Part shown: positions 51,589-63,778 of the stretch, in pieces | Numbering within the stretch: the first letter of the stretch is position 1 | Layout of the letters: each line of letters opens with the position of its first letter | Origin: Punctularia strigosozonata HHB-11173 SS5 | Taxonomy: Eukaryota > Basidiomycota > Agaricomycetes > Corticiales > Punctulariaceae | Assembly (NCBI RefSeq): GCF_000264995.1 | Contig: NW_006767453.1 | Span: 140,272-204,271 of the forward strand | DNA length: 64,000 nt | Reading direction: 5' to 3' | Position numbers and translations under genes: made by a program | The notes under the pieces: generated by a model | The model's database searches: none | Seen by the model: only the letters and a program-made list of their open reading frames with translations | What the model was told of the DNA's origin: nothing

Positions 51589-53405
51589 TCATGCTGATAC
51601 TGTCCCTGCTGGAGGCTCCTGTATTGGGGTATTTGAATCCGTTGGTGATGAAGGGCCGCGGCCCGCGGCCTGCATCAACCTCCTCAAACGGGCGAGTTCC
51701 ATGGATAGAGATCTGCATATATGCGTGATCAGCATCGCCCTCACCAAGACCAAGTCTGGAAAGAAGTCGGAACGCACTGTGCGATTTTGAGTGCTTCCTC
51801 GCCATCCTTCCCGCTCTTTTCCATATCGCCCTTCAAGCGTTCAATTTCCTCCCTCAAATGCTGCTCGATCTCCTTCTGCACCCCGGTATGCTCCTCCATC
51901 AGCTGCTTCACAGTCATCTTCTCAGCCTCCGCCTTCTTACACTCCTCCACCATCGCCCTGTACTTCTTCCCCATATTTTCCGCCTCTTTTCGCCACCGTT
52001 CCTCCCTCTTCTTCATCTCCTCCCTCAGCCCGTTCGTATCCGCCTTCCAGCTCTCCTTCATACTCGCCAAGCTGTCCCTCAAGGTGACATACTCCCGGTC
52101 CCTCCGCTGCGACAGCGCCGTCGCCTCCGATAACTGGCTCTCCATCTCCCTCAACGACTTCTTCGCCGTCGACGTCTCCGTCTTCAGCTGCGCCTTGAGC
52201 ACGTCCCGCTCCTCCTCCGCCTTACGCGCGCGCGCGATCGCCTCCTGCAGCAGCCGCTCCTTGCGCGCGACGACGTTATTGAGCCCCTCGTTCTCGAGCC
52301 GGAGCCGCTCGCGCGCCTCCTTCATGTCCTCCGTCTGCCGCGTGAGCGTCGCGACCGTGCGCTGGCTCAGCCGGAGCTGCGCCTTGGTGTTCTCGAGCGC
52401 GTTCCGCGCGTTCATCACGCCCGTCTGCAGGTCCGCGAGCACCTTCGTCGTACCGCCCGGCGTGAGCGAGAGCCGCTTCGAGGACGGGCTCGTACCATTG
52501 GACGGCGACGGGGGCGGGTGCAGGGAAGAGGAGCCGTGGTGCCCCGAATCTTGGCCTTCGTCGGCTAACGCGCGCGCGTTGCCTGTGGGGATGCTTTTAC
52601 ATAAAAACGTGAATTTTTCGAGATGCGCGCTGCGCGGACTCACCGACCGATGAAACCGGTATTCCTGTGTGAGAAGTGGACACGTAATGAGCATGCCATG
52701 AGCAGGAACGTGCAGGGACGGAAGCGCGTACGACTCAGTGTTCGTGTCGGGCTTGAGACGCGCTTGTGATGCGTGGGGGTCGCGGATCCTACGCCAAAGT
52801 CCATCGGAATTCCTTCTCTGATGCCGCCGTCTTGCCTGAGATTGGAGGAAGACGCAGAGTTGCGCGGTAAGGGTAATGGAAGACTGGATTCAGGGCCTGC
52901 GATTTCTTGCAGCGCGTCGTAGGAATTGCGACGAGAGAGCTTAGTGGCGGGTGACGCGGGAGAGAAGGCAGATGGGGGTGAGCTGCTGCTACTGCTGTGG
53001 GAGAAGGAGATCTCGAGGGTAGGAGAGGTGGACGGGGACATGATTTCAGGAGGGAGTGGTCGTGGACCGCGTAGAAGCTCGGTTTCGTATTTGTGCAGTT
53101 GGGCTTGTTGCTGGCGGATAGAATGTTTTAAGGTTGAAAGGTGCTGGCGGAGGGCAACTGAGAGCAAGTTCGGAATGAGCGACCGGCGAGCAAGACACGA
53201 AAACAGGGTGCATCGAAGGTAGGGAATGGCGGAACGCGTGTGACGATCAGGCGAAACGCGACTTACCAGGGTCGTCCAGAGACACCGAAGGGCTGTGGCG
53301 TCCCGATCGCAATGACGTCCGTGAGGAACTCCGCGATGCCGATCTCGGAGGTGGGGAGAGAGGCGAATTGGAAGAAAGGACAGACGACCGCAGAGGCGAA
53401 GACAT
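51589..53405 (-). CDS. Coiled-coil protein of unknown function
   Basis: The family is not recognised. From the ATG at 53405 the N-terminus is Ser/Arg-rich (MSSPLRSSVLSSNSPLSPPP). It is followed by a short helix (LRQHLSTLKHSIRQQQAQLH), a Ser/Pro linker and then a long continuous coiled coil (about 51,780-52,420: LRLENEGLNNVVARKERLLQ, LREEMKKREERWRKEAENMG, LREEIERLKGDMEKSGKDG). The last exon, after an intron with an acceptor at about 51,720, encodes SLSMELARLRRLMQAAGRG and stops at 51589. Four or more introns. The layout (disordered N-terminus, long coil) suits a structural or scaffold protein such as those at the spindle pole or septum; this is inference only. Confidence 0.75.
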
Positions 53406-53965
53406 TCAAGTTGGGTATGAACGAGGGGAATAATCAAAGCTGCCGGGCAACCAAGCTGAAATTCGGACCGGGGACAGCGTGAGGCTTCGGCGCACAGCAA
53501 CGAAACCGTTTGGCAGATGCCCTTCGTTGGTGACGGGAAACGCGCGACACAGAAATCCAAGGATATCCTTGAAGGTTGCCTGCATTCCGAGTCATGAGAA
53601 TCATGTTGACATCGTATACTTATTCGCGCATTAACATACGTGAGCCTGCTTGCGTCGCGAGGTTCCTCGCGATCGACTGGTCGTCATAGCAAGTGAGGAT
53701 TCAATATAGGTCACTAAACCTGTAAGGACGTATAGGTCACTCACAGATCCTAATGAACGCTTTGTCCGTCTCTCGTTATGTACCTCCAAGCCGGTGGTTC
53801 ATTGATCCCAGAGACCGCCGTCAGCGCTTGGTCGAGCAGCAGGCACGTGCACGTGCACCGTTCTGTCTTTCTTTCTTCTGCTCCCGCGTCAATATAGCCG
53901 CCCTGTGTCAGGACGATCGACGGCGCTATCACATTCCCTTTCCATAGCTTAAATTCTTGCTGTTA
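53406..53965. other. Divergent promoter region between the coiled-coil gene and RING gene 2
   Basis: About 560 bases. A small hairpin TCGCGAG..CTCGCGA lies near 53,656-53,673, and CACGTGCACGTG occurs near 53,844. No gene. Confidence 0.4.
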
Positions 53966-55055
53966 ATGTCTGCAACCTGCTCGATATGCTTGGAGGCCCT
54001 GAAGAACCCTGTCGCTGCGCCGTGTGGTAAGGATTATATTGCCAAGTGGCATATGTGTGGCGCGTTCGTGCTGACGACGGGATACTCTACAGGCCATGTG
54101 CACTGCAGTAAATGCTTGAATGGGCATATAAATGCAGGAGCAGATGCGTGCCAGTCGACTTGCCCGACATGCCGGACCCCATTCAGTATCGGTAGGTCCA
54201 TGCGGGTCCATGCATATATGCGTCTATCTGACCTCCGGACTGTATACAGCCATACCCGACTTGAACTTCGTTCCCAAGAAATACCACCCCTTTATCATAC
54301 CCAGCATCCGTAAGGTGTATCTTGAGGTCGATCCGAACGCCCCAAACACCGCCGCTCTGGAAGCCAAAGTGAAGCAGCTGGAACAACGCATCCGGGGACT
54401 CGAGACCGACAAGAGGCTCCTTATGGAGAGGGCGGAGAGTAACATCGCAAAAGCCAATATCCTCGCCGAGAAGGAGAGAGATGCTCGGGAAAGAGCCACA
54501 AAAGCCGAAAACGACAGGGACATATGGAAGCAAAACCACGATGCGCTGTTGAAGAAGTACAATGCTCTGAAACCGTAGGGCCTCTTGCTTTGCAGCATAC
54601 ACTCGCTCATCACGCAGTTCTACAGCAACAGTAATGGCAGAAAGTCGCCCAGCACGGGAACGCCTACCCATGTGGAGCTGTCCGTAGCCACCGGGGCGTC
54701 CATCTCTGCCGCGATCGCTAAGTCCACCAAAATCGCCCACCATCGCCCGTTATCGTTGCAAATGTGTCCGGGCTCCTCGCCAGCGTTACCGGTTGGTCAG
54801 ACCAGAGTCATCCGCTCTCTTCCGAAACGCACCCGGCGCGACGTCCATTCCATCGCCGACGAGCTGGGACGCGAGGTCGAGATCCCGAAACGCCCTCGTC
54901 TGACAACACGCCGATCTGAAGCAGCCCTGTCAGCAGAAGCTGTCACCAACCCGACCAGAGACGATGGCTCCTCGCAGGGCAGCCTTCCAACGCGTGTCAG
55001 CCATCGAGTCCGACGTACTCCCTTCCCCACACCCCAATCAGTCGAAGCCTACTAA
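53966..55055 (+). CDS. RING-finger / coiled-coil protein 2
   Basis: Probable E3 ubiquitin ligase. MSATCSICLEALKNPVAAPCG is spliced to GHVHCSKCLNGHI and CPTCRTPFSI, giving a complete RING. Then come FVPKKYHPFIIPSIRKVYLEVDPN and a coiled coil (LEAKVKQLEQRIRGLETDKR to NHDALLKKYNAL). An intron (donor GTAGGG, acceptor CTACAG) leads to a basic Ser/Arg tail with RSLPKRTRRDVH and IPKRPRLTTRR, ending at 55055. Same order and junction segment as RING protein 1, so the two are paralogues. This type is common in Agaricomycetes. Confidence 0.85.
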
Positions 55056-55840
55056 TTGTTCATAATCCGTAACCACTGCAAGCATTCTCAAAACCCATTT
55101 CCCCTCATTAGCACGTAAACAAGAAATAACACCATCATATGCTTATTCCTATTACCTCCCTCACATTCGCTCCTCTAATCATCCATCACCATCGCATTCT
55201 CACCTGGTACATCGCATTTCATATTCTACACACACTCAGTACATTAGGCGTGAGATTGCTCCTGTAGACTGACTGGCAACTGTACCGAAGATACCATTGC
55301 TCTGTAATCACGCACATATACCGGCACCTCGTTTTCAAAAGCGGGGGTGGTACCATTCCTAAATCGGCCATGCGCCCCCCTAATCTGGTAATTCGCGCTT
55401 ACATGGCGTTATCCCGACGCGTTATGTCGATCACCCTGCTGCGCTCCCCGGCCAGCTCCCGCCAACCTCAGTCTCTATTACCACTTTGCCGACCAAAAAA
55501 TGTTCAACAAACGATCAAGGACGAATATCATTCAGCCAACACCCAACTTGGATCCCGGTTGATCTCACACGATCGGAGGCGCGGCACCCGGTGATTTGCC
55601 TTCAATCGAGCAGAAGGCAGATGATAGCCCTCAGAGAAAGTTCAATCCCCCTCAGCGCTCTCCAGACTCTCACCCCACGCAGCCCATCATTTTTCCCTCT
55701 GACGCCACTATACCTCCGAGGGAGCCGCGATAAGAACCTTGCGACAGGTCTGCGTGTCTCCTCTCACTACGACGTCCTCCAGGCTATACGATTACCAGCG
55801 AAAATCCAAGTGACGTCCGTGCCTCGCAAAATCGGCGACG
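55056..55840. other. 0.8-kb upstream region of the permease
   Basis: Low-GC, pyrimidine-rich stretch after the RING gene (55,060-55,240), then short frames without domains. A long 5' leader of the permease is possible. Confidence 0.4.
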
Positions 55841-57917
55841 ATGTCTTCTTCTTCTTCGCGGGCCGAATCCTTCGAGGGGGCGAAGGAGGACATGGAGAAG
55901 CACGGGCCTGGTTATCAGCCAGGGACGACCGTAGAGGTCACCGACGCGACGGACGACGACGCCTACCTCGAGCAAATGGGTTACAAGCAGGAGTTCCGTC
56001 GTGACTTCACGTTCTTGGGCCTGTTCTCTCTCGTGTCTAGCGAGCTTGCCGTGCTGCCCGGTGTTGCGGGAACGATATGGTGCGTGGTCGTTGTTGTGAC
56101 TGTCCCGATAAGCTACTCACGGCGTGCAGGTACACTATGGGGTACATGGGGCTCATCGGCATGACATGGGGGTGGTTAGTCGCGGCGGTCATGGGCCAAG
56201 TGCGTATCTCTGCAGTCCTGGTACTGCTTGTGCTGATTATATGCATGCAGTTCCTCGTGTATTCCCTCGCTGAACTTTCTTCTGCCTACCCTACGTCGGG
56301 TGGACTGTACTATTGGGCGTATATGACGGCCTCTCCCAGATGGAGAATGCTGTCCTGCTACGTCGTGGCTTGGTCGATGATCATATCTACGCCTCTCGCC
56401 TGCGTATCCATCACCTATTCAGTGAGACTTGCTCATCTTGCGCTCCCGAAACTATCACTGACTCGTCGTGGGCTGATTAGGCAGCCCAACTGCTCGTTGC
56501 GACCGTTCAAGTCGGGCTGCCAGATTACGAACCTGCCTCGTGGCACATCTACCTGGTGTATTTGGCGATGATGTTCGCGTCGTACCTTGTCATCTGTCTG
56601 CCCACGCGCTACGTCAGCTGGTTCAATATATGGGCGTACTTCATCGGCACAATCGTGCTGATCATCGTGACCATCCTTCTACCCATCAAAGCCGACCATT
56701 TGAACTCTGCCAAAGACATCTTTACCAAGGTAGATCTTTGTCTACATGGTCTACATGAACCATCGCAATATGCTAAATACGTGGCCAGGGTGAAAATCAA
56801 ATTGCTTGGCCTGCGGGTTGGTCCTTCTGCATGACGTTCCTTTCCGCTACTTGGACCCTCAGTGGGTACGATGTGGCCGCCCACGTCGCGGAGGAGACCC
56901 ACAACGCTGCGATCACCGTTCCACGAGCGATGGTGTGGAGCACCTGGTCCAGTGCCTTCCTGGGATTTGTCTACCTTATCTCCTTGGCTCTCTGCGCCAC
57001 TGACATCGACTCGCTCATGGCGAACCCCCTGGGACAGCCCGTCGGCACGCTTATGGCCGATGTACTGGGAACCAAAGGCGGTATCGCCCTCATGACCATA
57101 AACGCTTTCACACAATTTGCTTGCGGCGTCGCATTCGTGAGTATCGTCTCTCTGGATCAAAATGCTATCGCGCTGCGCCGCTATTCTGAGACCACCTTAT
57201 CTTTCCGCAGTTCGTCGCGGCGTCCCGGATCTTCTTTGCCTACTCCCGCGACAAGGCCCTACCGTTCTCGGACTGGCTCAGCCGCGTCTCGCCCCGCACG
57301 CAGACGCCGAACAACGCCTCGCTCGTCGTCTTCATCCTCTCGGCCGCATTCGGTGTGATCTCCGTCGGCTCCGACACCGCCTTCGAAGCATTCTTCTCGG
57401 GGAGCACGCTGGCCGGTCAGATCGGGTACATCCTCCCGGTCCTAGGTCGGTGCCTGTACGAGAATAACCCGGAATACCGTAACGGACCGTACAACCTCGG
57501 CCGGTATTCGCGCGCTATACGTTGGACGGCTGTGGCGTGGAATGCATTCATCATGCCTCTCGTCAGCTTGTGAGTACCCTCTTCTCTCTTCAGAATACGG
57601 AGTTAGCGGTCTAATCACTGTGGCGTTGCCTTCTACAGCCCGGAAGGCCCGATGCGTCAGTTGTCTTCTTACATCTTCCGGAACAATTCCATGTTGACGA
57701 TATCGCTGTACAGCTGACCCCGTGGACATGAACTGGGCTGTCGTCATATATGTGTAAGTTTGTGTTCCGCATTTTGCCACGCACGGGTCTGAAGCGAATG
57801 TGGCGCTCTTTCAGTCCATTCCAGATCATCGCCTTCGGCTACTGGTGGTTCAAGGGCTACAAGACGTTCACTGGTCCCCGACCGAACCTGCAGGGGCTTC
57901 CCCACAAGAACCAATAG
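55841..57917 (+). CDS. APC-superfamily amino-acid/GABA permease
   Basis: Plasma-membrane proton-coupled amino-acid or polyamine transporter. The ATG at 55841 (MSSSSSRAESFEGAKED) leads to a hydrophilic N-terminus and EQMGYKQEFRRDFTFLGLF, the conserved start of fungal GABA/choline-type permeases. TM1-2 follow, then SLAELSSAYPTSGGLYYW (the consensus loop after TM2), ICLPTRYVSWFNIWAYFIGT and SATWTLSGYDVAAHVAEETH (TM6 motif). Next come FVAASRIFFAYSRDKALPFS and IPM-type spans near 57,500, and it ends FKGYKTFTGPRPNLQGLPHK with the stop at 57915. About eight introns and 12 predicted spans. Splicing near 57,570-57,760 is tentative. Substrate not known. Confidence 0.87.
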
Positions 57918-59460
57918 CATCAAAATTGTCACCTCAAGGCGATACTCGTCAACGATAGACTTTAAGATGCGCCGTTGTCTTTTGTACGAAAATGATGTCT
58001 GCTTTGCATGTATACCAGTCACCTTTCTTGGATGCGAATATAATGGATATACCCTCCATCAGGATTGGTGTCGTGAACTATGGCAGTTGGGAAAATTATA
58101 AGTACTATCGACGTGTATCACAACGGAAAGCAAGGCTGGAGCTGCATGTTGAATTGAGGAAGGTCAAAACAGAAGATAATCGTATTCTGGGCCTTCCTGG
58201 CTACGCTTAGGTCGCGGACGGGGGCGAGGGCGGCTCGGACCAAGCGGTTCAGGTCGCGGACTGAGAGGACGGAGATGTGAGCGCGGATCCAAGGAATCAG
58301 AGCCAACATACGCACCCGAAGTTGATCGGTAGGACGTGGATCACAGAACTTCCCGCTGACAGGGAGCTTCCATTCGAAGTACTAGCAAAAGGGTCGTGAA
58401 TACAATGAGCTTCATAACAACAGCGGCCGGTCAATATACTGACCTTCCGTAGCTGACGGTGGAATGGTGGATGATCACGGTCATTGTGAAGCTTGCGCTG
58501 ATGAGCAGATGAGAGGGTTTTGCGCTTGCCTTGGACATAATAAGTTGCAACGCTTTTATGTCTCGCCGAGCAGTGCCATGTCTGTGCGAGATCGCGAGAT
58601 GACCGGCGCTGTGCGGCGCTGTCGGGTAACAGAGCATAGCCTGCACAATGATAAAAAGACCAAATAAACCGTCGTATGCCCAAGCCCTGGCGGAGTGGCT
58701 CAGATCGAGTCAGCCCGAGACAGTTCGCGCCCGCATCTAAGGTGCTTCTATGAGTTTCATGCGTTGATGAGGCGCCGAATAGCCGCGGATGGGTCGTGAG
58801 TTATGCTATGCACACAGCCCTCGTTCCCGGTAGTTCCGTGGGATGAGCCGTCAAATCCGAGCCCATGAACCATGGATCCGATATGCATGAGGCACAGGAG
58901 GCAGGCATTCATGGGTGGCAGTCCGTTTCTGCAGGCAGTAGACTAGCCACTGGATGGAGGAGAGCCACCAGAGGGATCCATCGATCCTGGTACCGCGATA
59001 GTGCGCATCCTCGCAGAGTCCACTTTCCCGAATTTGTCGTGCTTTGACCACCTATGCCTCTAATAACCGTCCTTCGAGTTGAGACTAGCAGCCTGCGCGA
59101 ACCCAGTTGGCCTTCACGAGAACCTGCACTGTCGTCAGTCGGTTATGGCTCGGTTTGCTGTGGTTTCGCAAATAAGTAGTACAGTGCAACAAGGCCGACA
59201 GAAGCGCGAAAGCCAACGCGGTAGGCAGCCGTTCAAAATGAGAGCATCGGAAACAGGAGAAAGCAGGCCGCAACGGCATGACGGTCCGGTCCAAGTGGCA
59301 ATTGTCCCCTGCGCGGTGCTACACAGCCTGCCGAAACCAACATCTCATGTACTTCAATCTTTAAGGGCTTCTATTGGCATTGAAAAATCATGGCGAATAC
59401 ATCACGCGCGTACGGCATCTCTCTCTTTGATGCTGGGTAAAGGTGTTATATCCGGCAAGT
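57918..59460. other. 1.5-kb region without a recognised gene
   Basis: Short frames on both strands with no domains or splice patterns. A sequence at about 58,688 (GGCGGAGTGGCTCAG) resembles a tRNA box A, but no cloverleaf can be formed. Confidence 0.4.
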
Positions 59461-60653
59461 TCATCGGCTCTTCGCTGCTGGACTCATCATGAGCTCTCGA
59501 CTGTAGAATCTCTCCCAAGGAACGGGTTCCGCAAGATACGGGTTGGAAAAGAGAAAAGACACAAACGACGCTGGAGGTAATTCCGCGGAGCTGCCTTCTT
59601 CCTTCGCCTCCATCACCTTGTCCGAGTCTCCTCCACCAATGTGGTACTGGGATAGAAGGGTCTTTCGGGTGCGGCCGGTGTCAAGTTCTGCCCGGTGAGC
59701 CCAAGATGTACGGCTTGAATCCAGAAGTAATGGAACTTGCGCGCGTCGGTTTGAGTCTTAGTCATGGCCAGATAGTGCTGAATGCCGTCGAAAATTTCGT
59801 CCTTGCCTTTCTGACGACCGCGGAGCTTCAGTAGAACCTAGGCAACACGCAAATGGGTGTAGTGATCCCAAGAGGGTTAGTCGGCGGCCTTGAATTGCTC
59901 CAAGAACCGCTCATCGGGCATATTGGCTTCATCTGCGATTGCACGTTTCACGTATCGCGGGACGCGGTCCGTAGTCGTAGTTTGACCGTCCTGAAGAGCC
60001 GTCGTCTGCGGATTACTTGTGGTGTCCGAGCTCTCCTCCCTTGGCGCCGATCCGTCACAGAGCGCTTGGCAGAGCCTTCTGAGGGCAGCTTTGACGCCGA
60101 CGTCCTCGGTGCTGGCAATGGACACGGGGATCATGTTCCACGAACATCCCTGGCATGCGGCGGAGAACGTGGCATGGAGTTCCGAGATACGTATGGCGTC
60201 CGAGGGGTCTTGCTTGTTCGCCAGACTAGAGACTTGCATCAGCCTTCGGCGAGCTCCATGAAACGGTTTCGACACGACTCACATGAGGAACGGGATCTTT
60301 CGAGCAACCCGGGCGCCAAGCTCTCGATCGAGTCCGGTCTTCAGCTACTTGAGTTCTATGACACTTTCCTCCAGGAAGTTTCTTTCCATCGAGTCAACCC
60401 ATCCATATAACTCCAGGGAGGGAGTACCTGGGGAGGTCGCGCATGGTCCCGCTGTAACCTACACGGACGTCTCAGCTGACGAATGCGTCGTTCGAGTCCG
60501 GAAAGTGTAGCGATTCGAGGTTGATGCTGTTCGTCAGTACGCGGCCGTTTTTCGAGCAGGTATAGCAAGATAGTCTTGCCCGCCACATCGATACCTGGGA
60601 TGAGAACTTTGTGCACCCGTCTAGGGCCCTTGAAAAGGTCGAGAAATAGACTA

Positions 60654-60728
60654 CAGCTGATTCGGAAAATCATGAGCTGCGCCACTTTTTTGCGCGTTGC
60701 GTCGTGTACGAACCCTACGTTGGGGTTG
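60654..60728 (+). repeat. Left terminal inverted repeat (75 bp)
   Basis: Starts CAGCTGATTCGG next to the TA target. Complementary to 63,779-63,853 at 74 of 75 positions (G/A difference at position 52). Confidence 0.95.
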
Positions 60729-60778
60729 TCTGTGTCAAGAGCGCAGACACGCCAGCGATACACGTTGATACGCTCCCC

Positions 60779-61906
60779 ATGGGCTTCCGAACGATTAGTG
60801 ACGACGTCAAACTACGTGCTTTGCATCTGATTGACAGGGGACTCGAACGCGAAGCGATATGTAGCATTCTTGGCGTGTCTCTTGCTAGCTTGACACGATG
60901 GAAACACAATTTTGAGGAACATGACTCCCTTGCTCGACCTCCCCGGTCCATTCGTGGCCGACCCTCTCGGACGACGGGCGAGCAGCGGTCCGACATCCTG
61001 AATCTACTTATAGAGGCTCCAGACCTCTATCTTGACGAAGTCCAGCAGTGGCTTGCTATTGCCCACGAATTGGCTCTCTCGAAGACCGCGATTCATGACC
61101 TCATCAACGACTCTGGCTATACCTACAAGAAGCTGCAGAAGTCTGCCATTGAGAGGGATGAAGGACAACGGGCTACGTGGCGTCAGACTGTGCAGCAACA
61201 CTTGCGTGCGCGGATGATCGTCACGGTTGACGAATCAAGCAAGGACGGGCGGACTCTGTGTCGGGTTTACGGTCGTTCGCAGGAAGGGGATCGAGCTCCG
61301 ATGGCAAATCCTTTGGCCAGAGGAGTAAGATATAGTGTTGTAGCAGCCCTGTCCCTCTCGGGATACGTGTCGACGCGTGTTGTGGAGGGCTCCGTCAACG
61401 CATACGAATTCTTTGACTTCATTGTCGAGGAAGTGGTACGTCACATCAGGAAATGCATTTGAAGTAGTCTGACGAGTGCATAGCTTCCGCGCATGAACCC
61501 ATATCCACAAGACCAGAGTGTCCTCATCCTCGACAACTGCTCGATCCACAAAATGGACACGCTACGTCGTGTTGTTGAGGGACAAGGTCTGTGTCTCATG
61601 TTGCAATCTCTCATCCCACGACGGTCCTGATGTTATGGCAGGATGCCTTTTAGTCTTTCTCCCACCATACTCACCGGATCTCAACCCTATTGAAGAGAGT
61701 TTCAGTGCATGTGCGTGTGCAATACACTTTGTCGCTCCAACTCAGTCGCTAACTTTATGCCAGTGAAGGCATGGCTTCGCAGAAGCTATCGACATCTTCT
61801 CAACAGCAATAACCCAATTTTAGATATACACGAAGCATGTGCTCATGCTGTCACTGCCGACAAGGCAATAGGCTGGTTTAGACATAGTGGTTACCGTATC
61901 GGATAA
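60779..61906 (+). CDS. Tc1/mariner-type DD34E transposase
   Basis: Cut-and-paste transposase that binds the inverted repeats and inserts at TA. The ATG is 60779-60781. Exons 60,779-61,435, 61,484-61,586, 61,642-61,710 and 61,764-61,906 join in frame to 323 aa. The N-terminus has two helix-turn-helix units (DDVKLRALHLIDRGLEREAI..SLASLTRWKHNF, then LSKTAIHDLINDSGYTYKKL) linked by RGRPSRT. The DDE_3 core has MIVTVDESSKDGRT (Asp151), VLILDNCSIHKMD (Asp236) and LPPYSPDLNPIEESFS (Glu271), with 34 residues between the last two. All three catalytic residues and all splice sites look intact. The start inside the left repeat (MYEPYVG) is possible but less likely. Confidence 0.93.
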
Positions 61907-61910
61907 TGAT

Positions 61911-63736
61911 CTACGCGCTATTCATTTTCTCCTTGTACTTCATGTTTGCCCGAACAACACTTCCCCACCCAAGCTTCTCAAATCCTTTCTCCTTCCAATC
62001 ATCCTCCGTAATCTGAGCCAAACTCATTCCAGGCTGAAATTCCATCCGCTCAAGCCGATCACGGATAGTTGATGATAGACGATACTCTGCGCAAAATTCT
62101 TCCAGCGACACTGGATCCATTACCGGTGAAGATTCCCGATCATCAAACGATCGCTTGTTACGGAGCTGTGGAGTCACGAATCCGCTGCCGCTCGGGTAAC
62201 TAGAATGGGGCGCAAAGCCAGGTGAATATGGGAATGGCATCGGCATGAACGGGAAAGATGGAGCAAATGAAGGAAACATGTATGGTTGACCTGGCGTCGG
62301 CGTAGATGGCTGCATGGAGGTAGATGGTTCCGGCGCAGCAGATACAGCAGACTTCTTCAAGGCAGTCCGGACATTGAATGTAGCAGACGGAATCTTTGGA
62401 CATACAATCGAGGCCTCGCCTCGTACCTGTACAATCTGAGTCAGATTGCAACCCCGCTTGATTGAATGCATCACATACAATCTGTGCTGCCCACGCAAGG
62501 CGTGCCGGCTCCTTCAAGTCAAAGTGAAGCTGTGATTCGTGACCAAAGAAGCATGGAATCTTGGGATGTTCTTTGCACTTTCCAATATGCCATGTCTCGA
62601 GGATCCTCTGCGCATAATGCTCGATAGGTTCATCCTTTCTTCCCCTGCTAAGTATGCTCTTCCGGTCTAAGTCTGCATCACCTTCGTCACTTGGTGAACT
62701 GCTATCGTCCGCCTTGGCGGCCCAAGTCTGGAATTCGGGCGTTAGAACTATAGACAGCAATCAGTGTGTTCACATACAGGAGTATCAGGTTTGTCTCTCT
62801 TTGGCTTTGCCATGCGAACGAAGATATTACATTGCGAAGGCTTCTTGCCGTCAAACTGCGCAAGCATTGCTCGATAGCCCTCGGGTTTGCTGAGTGGGAG
62901 GAAGGGAGCATTCTTCGGTCTGACAAATCTCCACATGAACGATGAGATTGGGAGTTGATCGACGGAACCAACTCCCTCGATCGTGTCTGCAGTTCGTGCA
63001 AGAAATGCCTCCCACGAGAAGTCCATGGGAATTTCCGCGGGGCCATCGTGATGGATGGTTTCTTTCTCCTTGGGATTTTGCGACCTTCCCCTGACACGTG
63101 TCCCAGACGAGGCTGGCACCACAATCTCGTAGTAGACATTGAATGCCTGCTCTTCTACATCATCACCACGCGGGACCGGAGGCTGTTTACCACGTCCTAA
63201 AGTTGTAGACGTACGACGGACTGCGATAGGCGTGATTGGAACCTCGAGCTCCGAGTTCGGCCATGGCGTGGCACCGCCAGTCTCTTCCAGGTCCCAATTG
63301 AATGGAGACTCGGAGAACGGATCCCCCTCTTCCTTCTCCTTCTCTTCTTCTTCTTCCTCCTCCTCCTCCTCCTCTTCACGTTGCACAAGAACATCCTCGC
63401 GGTGCTGATGGTCCTCATCACTCGAGCTCGAGTCTCTATCACTGGACAGCTCGACTTTATGGATAATCAGTCAACAATGTCATTCTGAGCAAGGACAATC
63501 TCGTACTCGGGTCGGATTTAGCAAGCGTGGGTGCCGGAAGCTTGATGAAAAGCTTCTGAGAGCCTGGAAAGGAGAGTATGAAACCCATAGATAGCAGTGG
63601 AGACCGAGAACAGCAATAGCCTCTCCATACCTGACCTCGCATTTTCCTCCTGCTCGCATGGTTCTTGATCACTTGCCCTAGCCTTGGGGGGCCGTCTGCT
63701 GCGAGATTTGGAGACTTTCGACCGTTTCGGAGGCAT
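61911..63736 (-). CDS. Second transposon gene: basic/acidic protein with SAM-like C-terminal domain
   Basis: Unknown function, carried within the Tc1/mariner element. The ATG at 63736 gives a basic nuclear-type N-terminus (MPPKRSKVSKSRSRRPPKAR). Splicing (donor GTATGG, acceptor TTCCAG) yields GSQKLFIKLPAPTL. After another intron comes IELSSDRDSSSSDEDHQH and a run of glutamates (about 63,335-63,376). A folded region follows (FNVYYEIVVPASSG, IPMDFSWEAFLART, SFMWRFVRPKNAPFLPL, YRAMLAQFDGKKPS), then RILETWHIGKCKEHPKI and a His/Cys-bearing stretch, and a Pro/Phe-rich linker. A SAM-like domain (LEEFCAEYRLSSTIRDRLER, ITEDDWKEKGFEKLGWGSV) ends the protein at 61911. About 500-560 aa. Continuity near 62,750 and 62,410 needs very short introns or small indels, so integrity is less sure than for the transposase. 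Confidence 0.72.
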
Positions 63737-63778
63737 GATTCAGTGGGCTATCGAGCGCGTACACGGTGAAACGGACGT

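Noticed and set aside
52926-53482. Plus-strand open frames over the coiled-coil gene
   Set aside because: Shadows of the minus-strand exons, which have good homology-like coil structure and splicing.
58687-58740. tRNA-like GGCGGAGTGGCTCAG
   Set aside because: Box A resemblance only; no pairing acceptor stem or T-arm.
60704-60778. Transposase start within the inverted repeat (MYEPYVG)
   Set aside because: The first residues would be encoded by the repeat; the ATG at 60779 begins right before the helix-turn-helix region and fits the family better.
62200-62440. Cys-rich zinc motif (CPDCLEEVCC) in an alternative frame of the second transposon gene
   Set aside because: That frame soon loses coding character, whereas the Pro/Phe-rich frame runs on into the SAM-like domain and stop.
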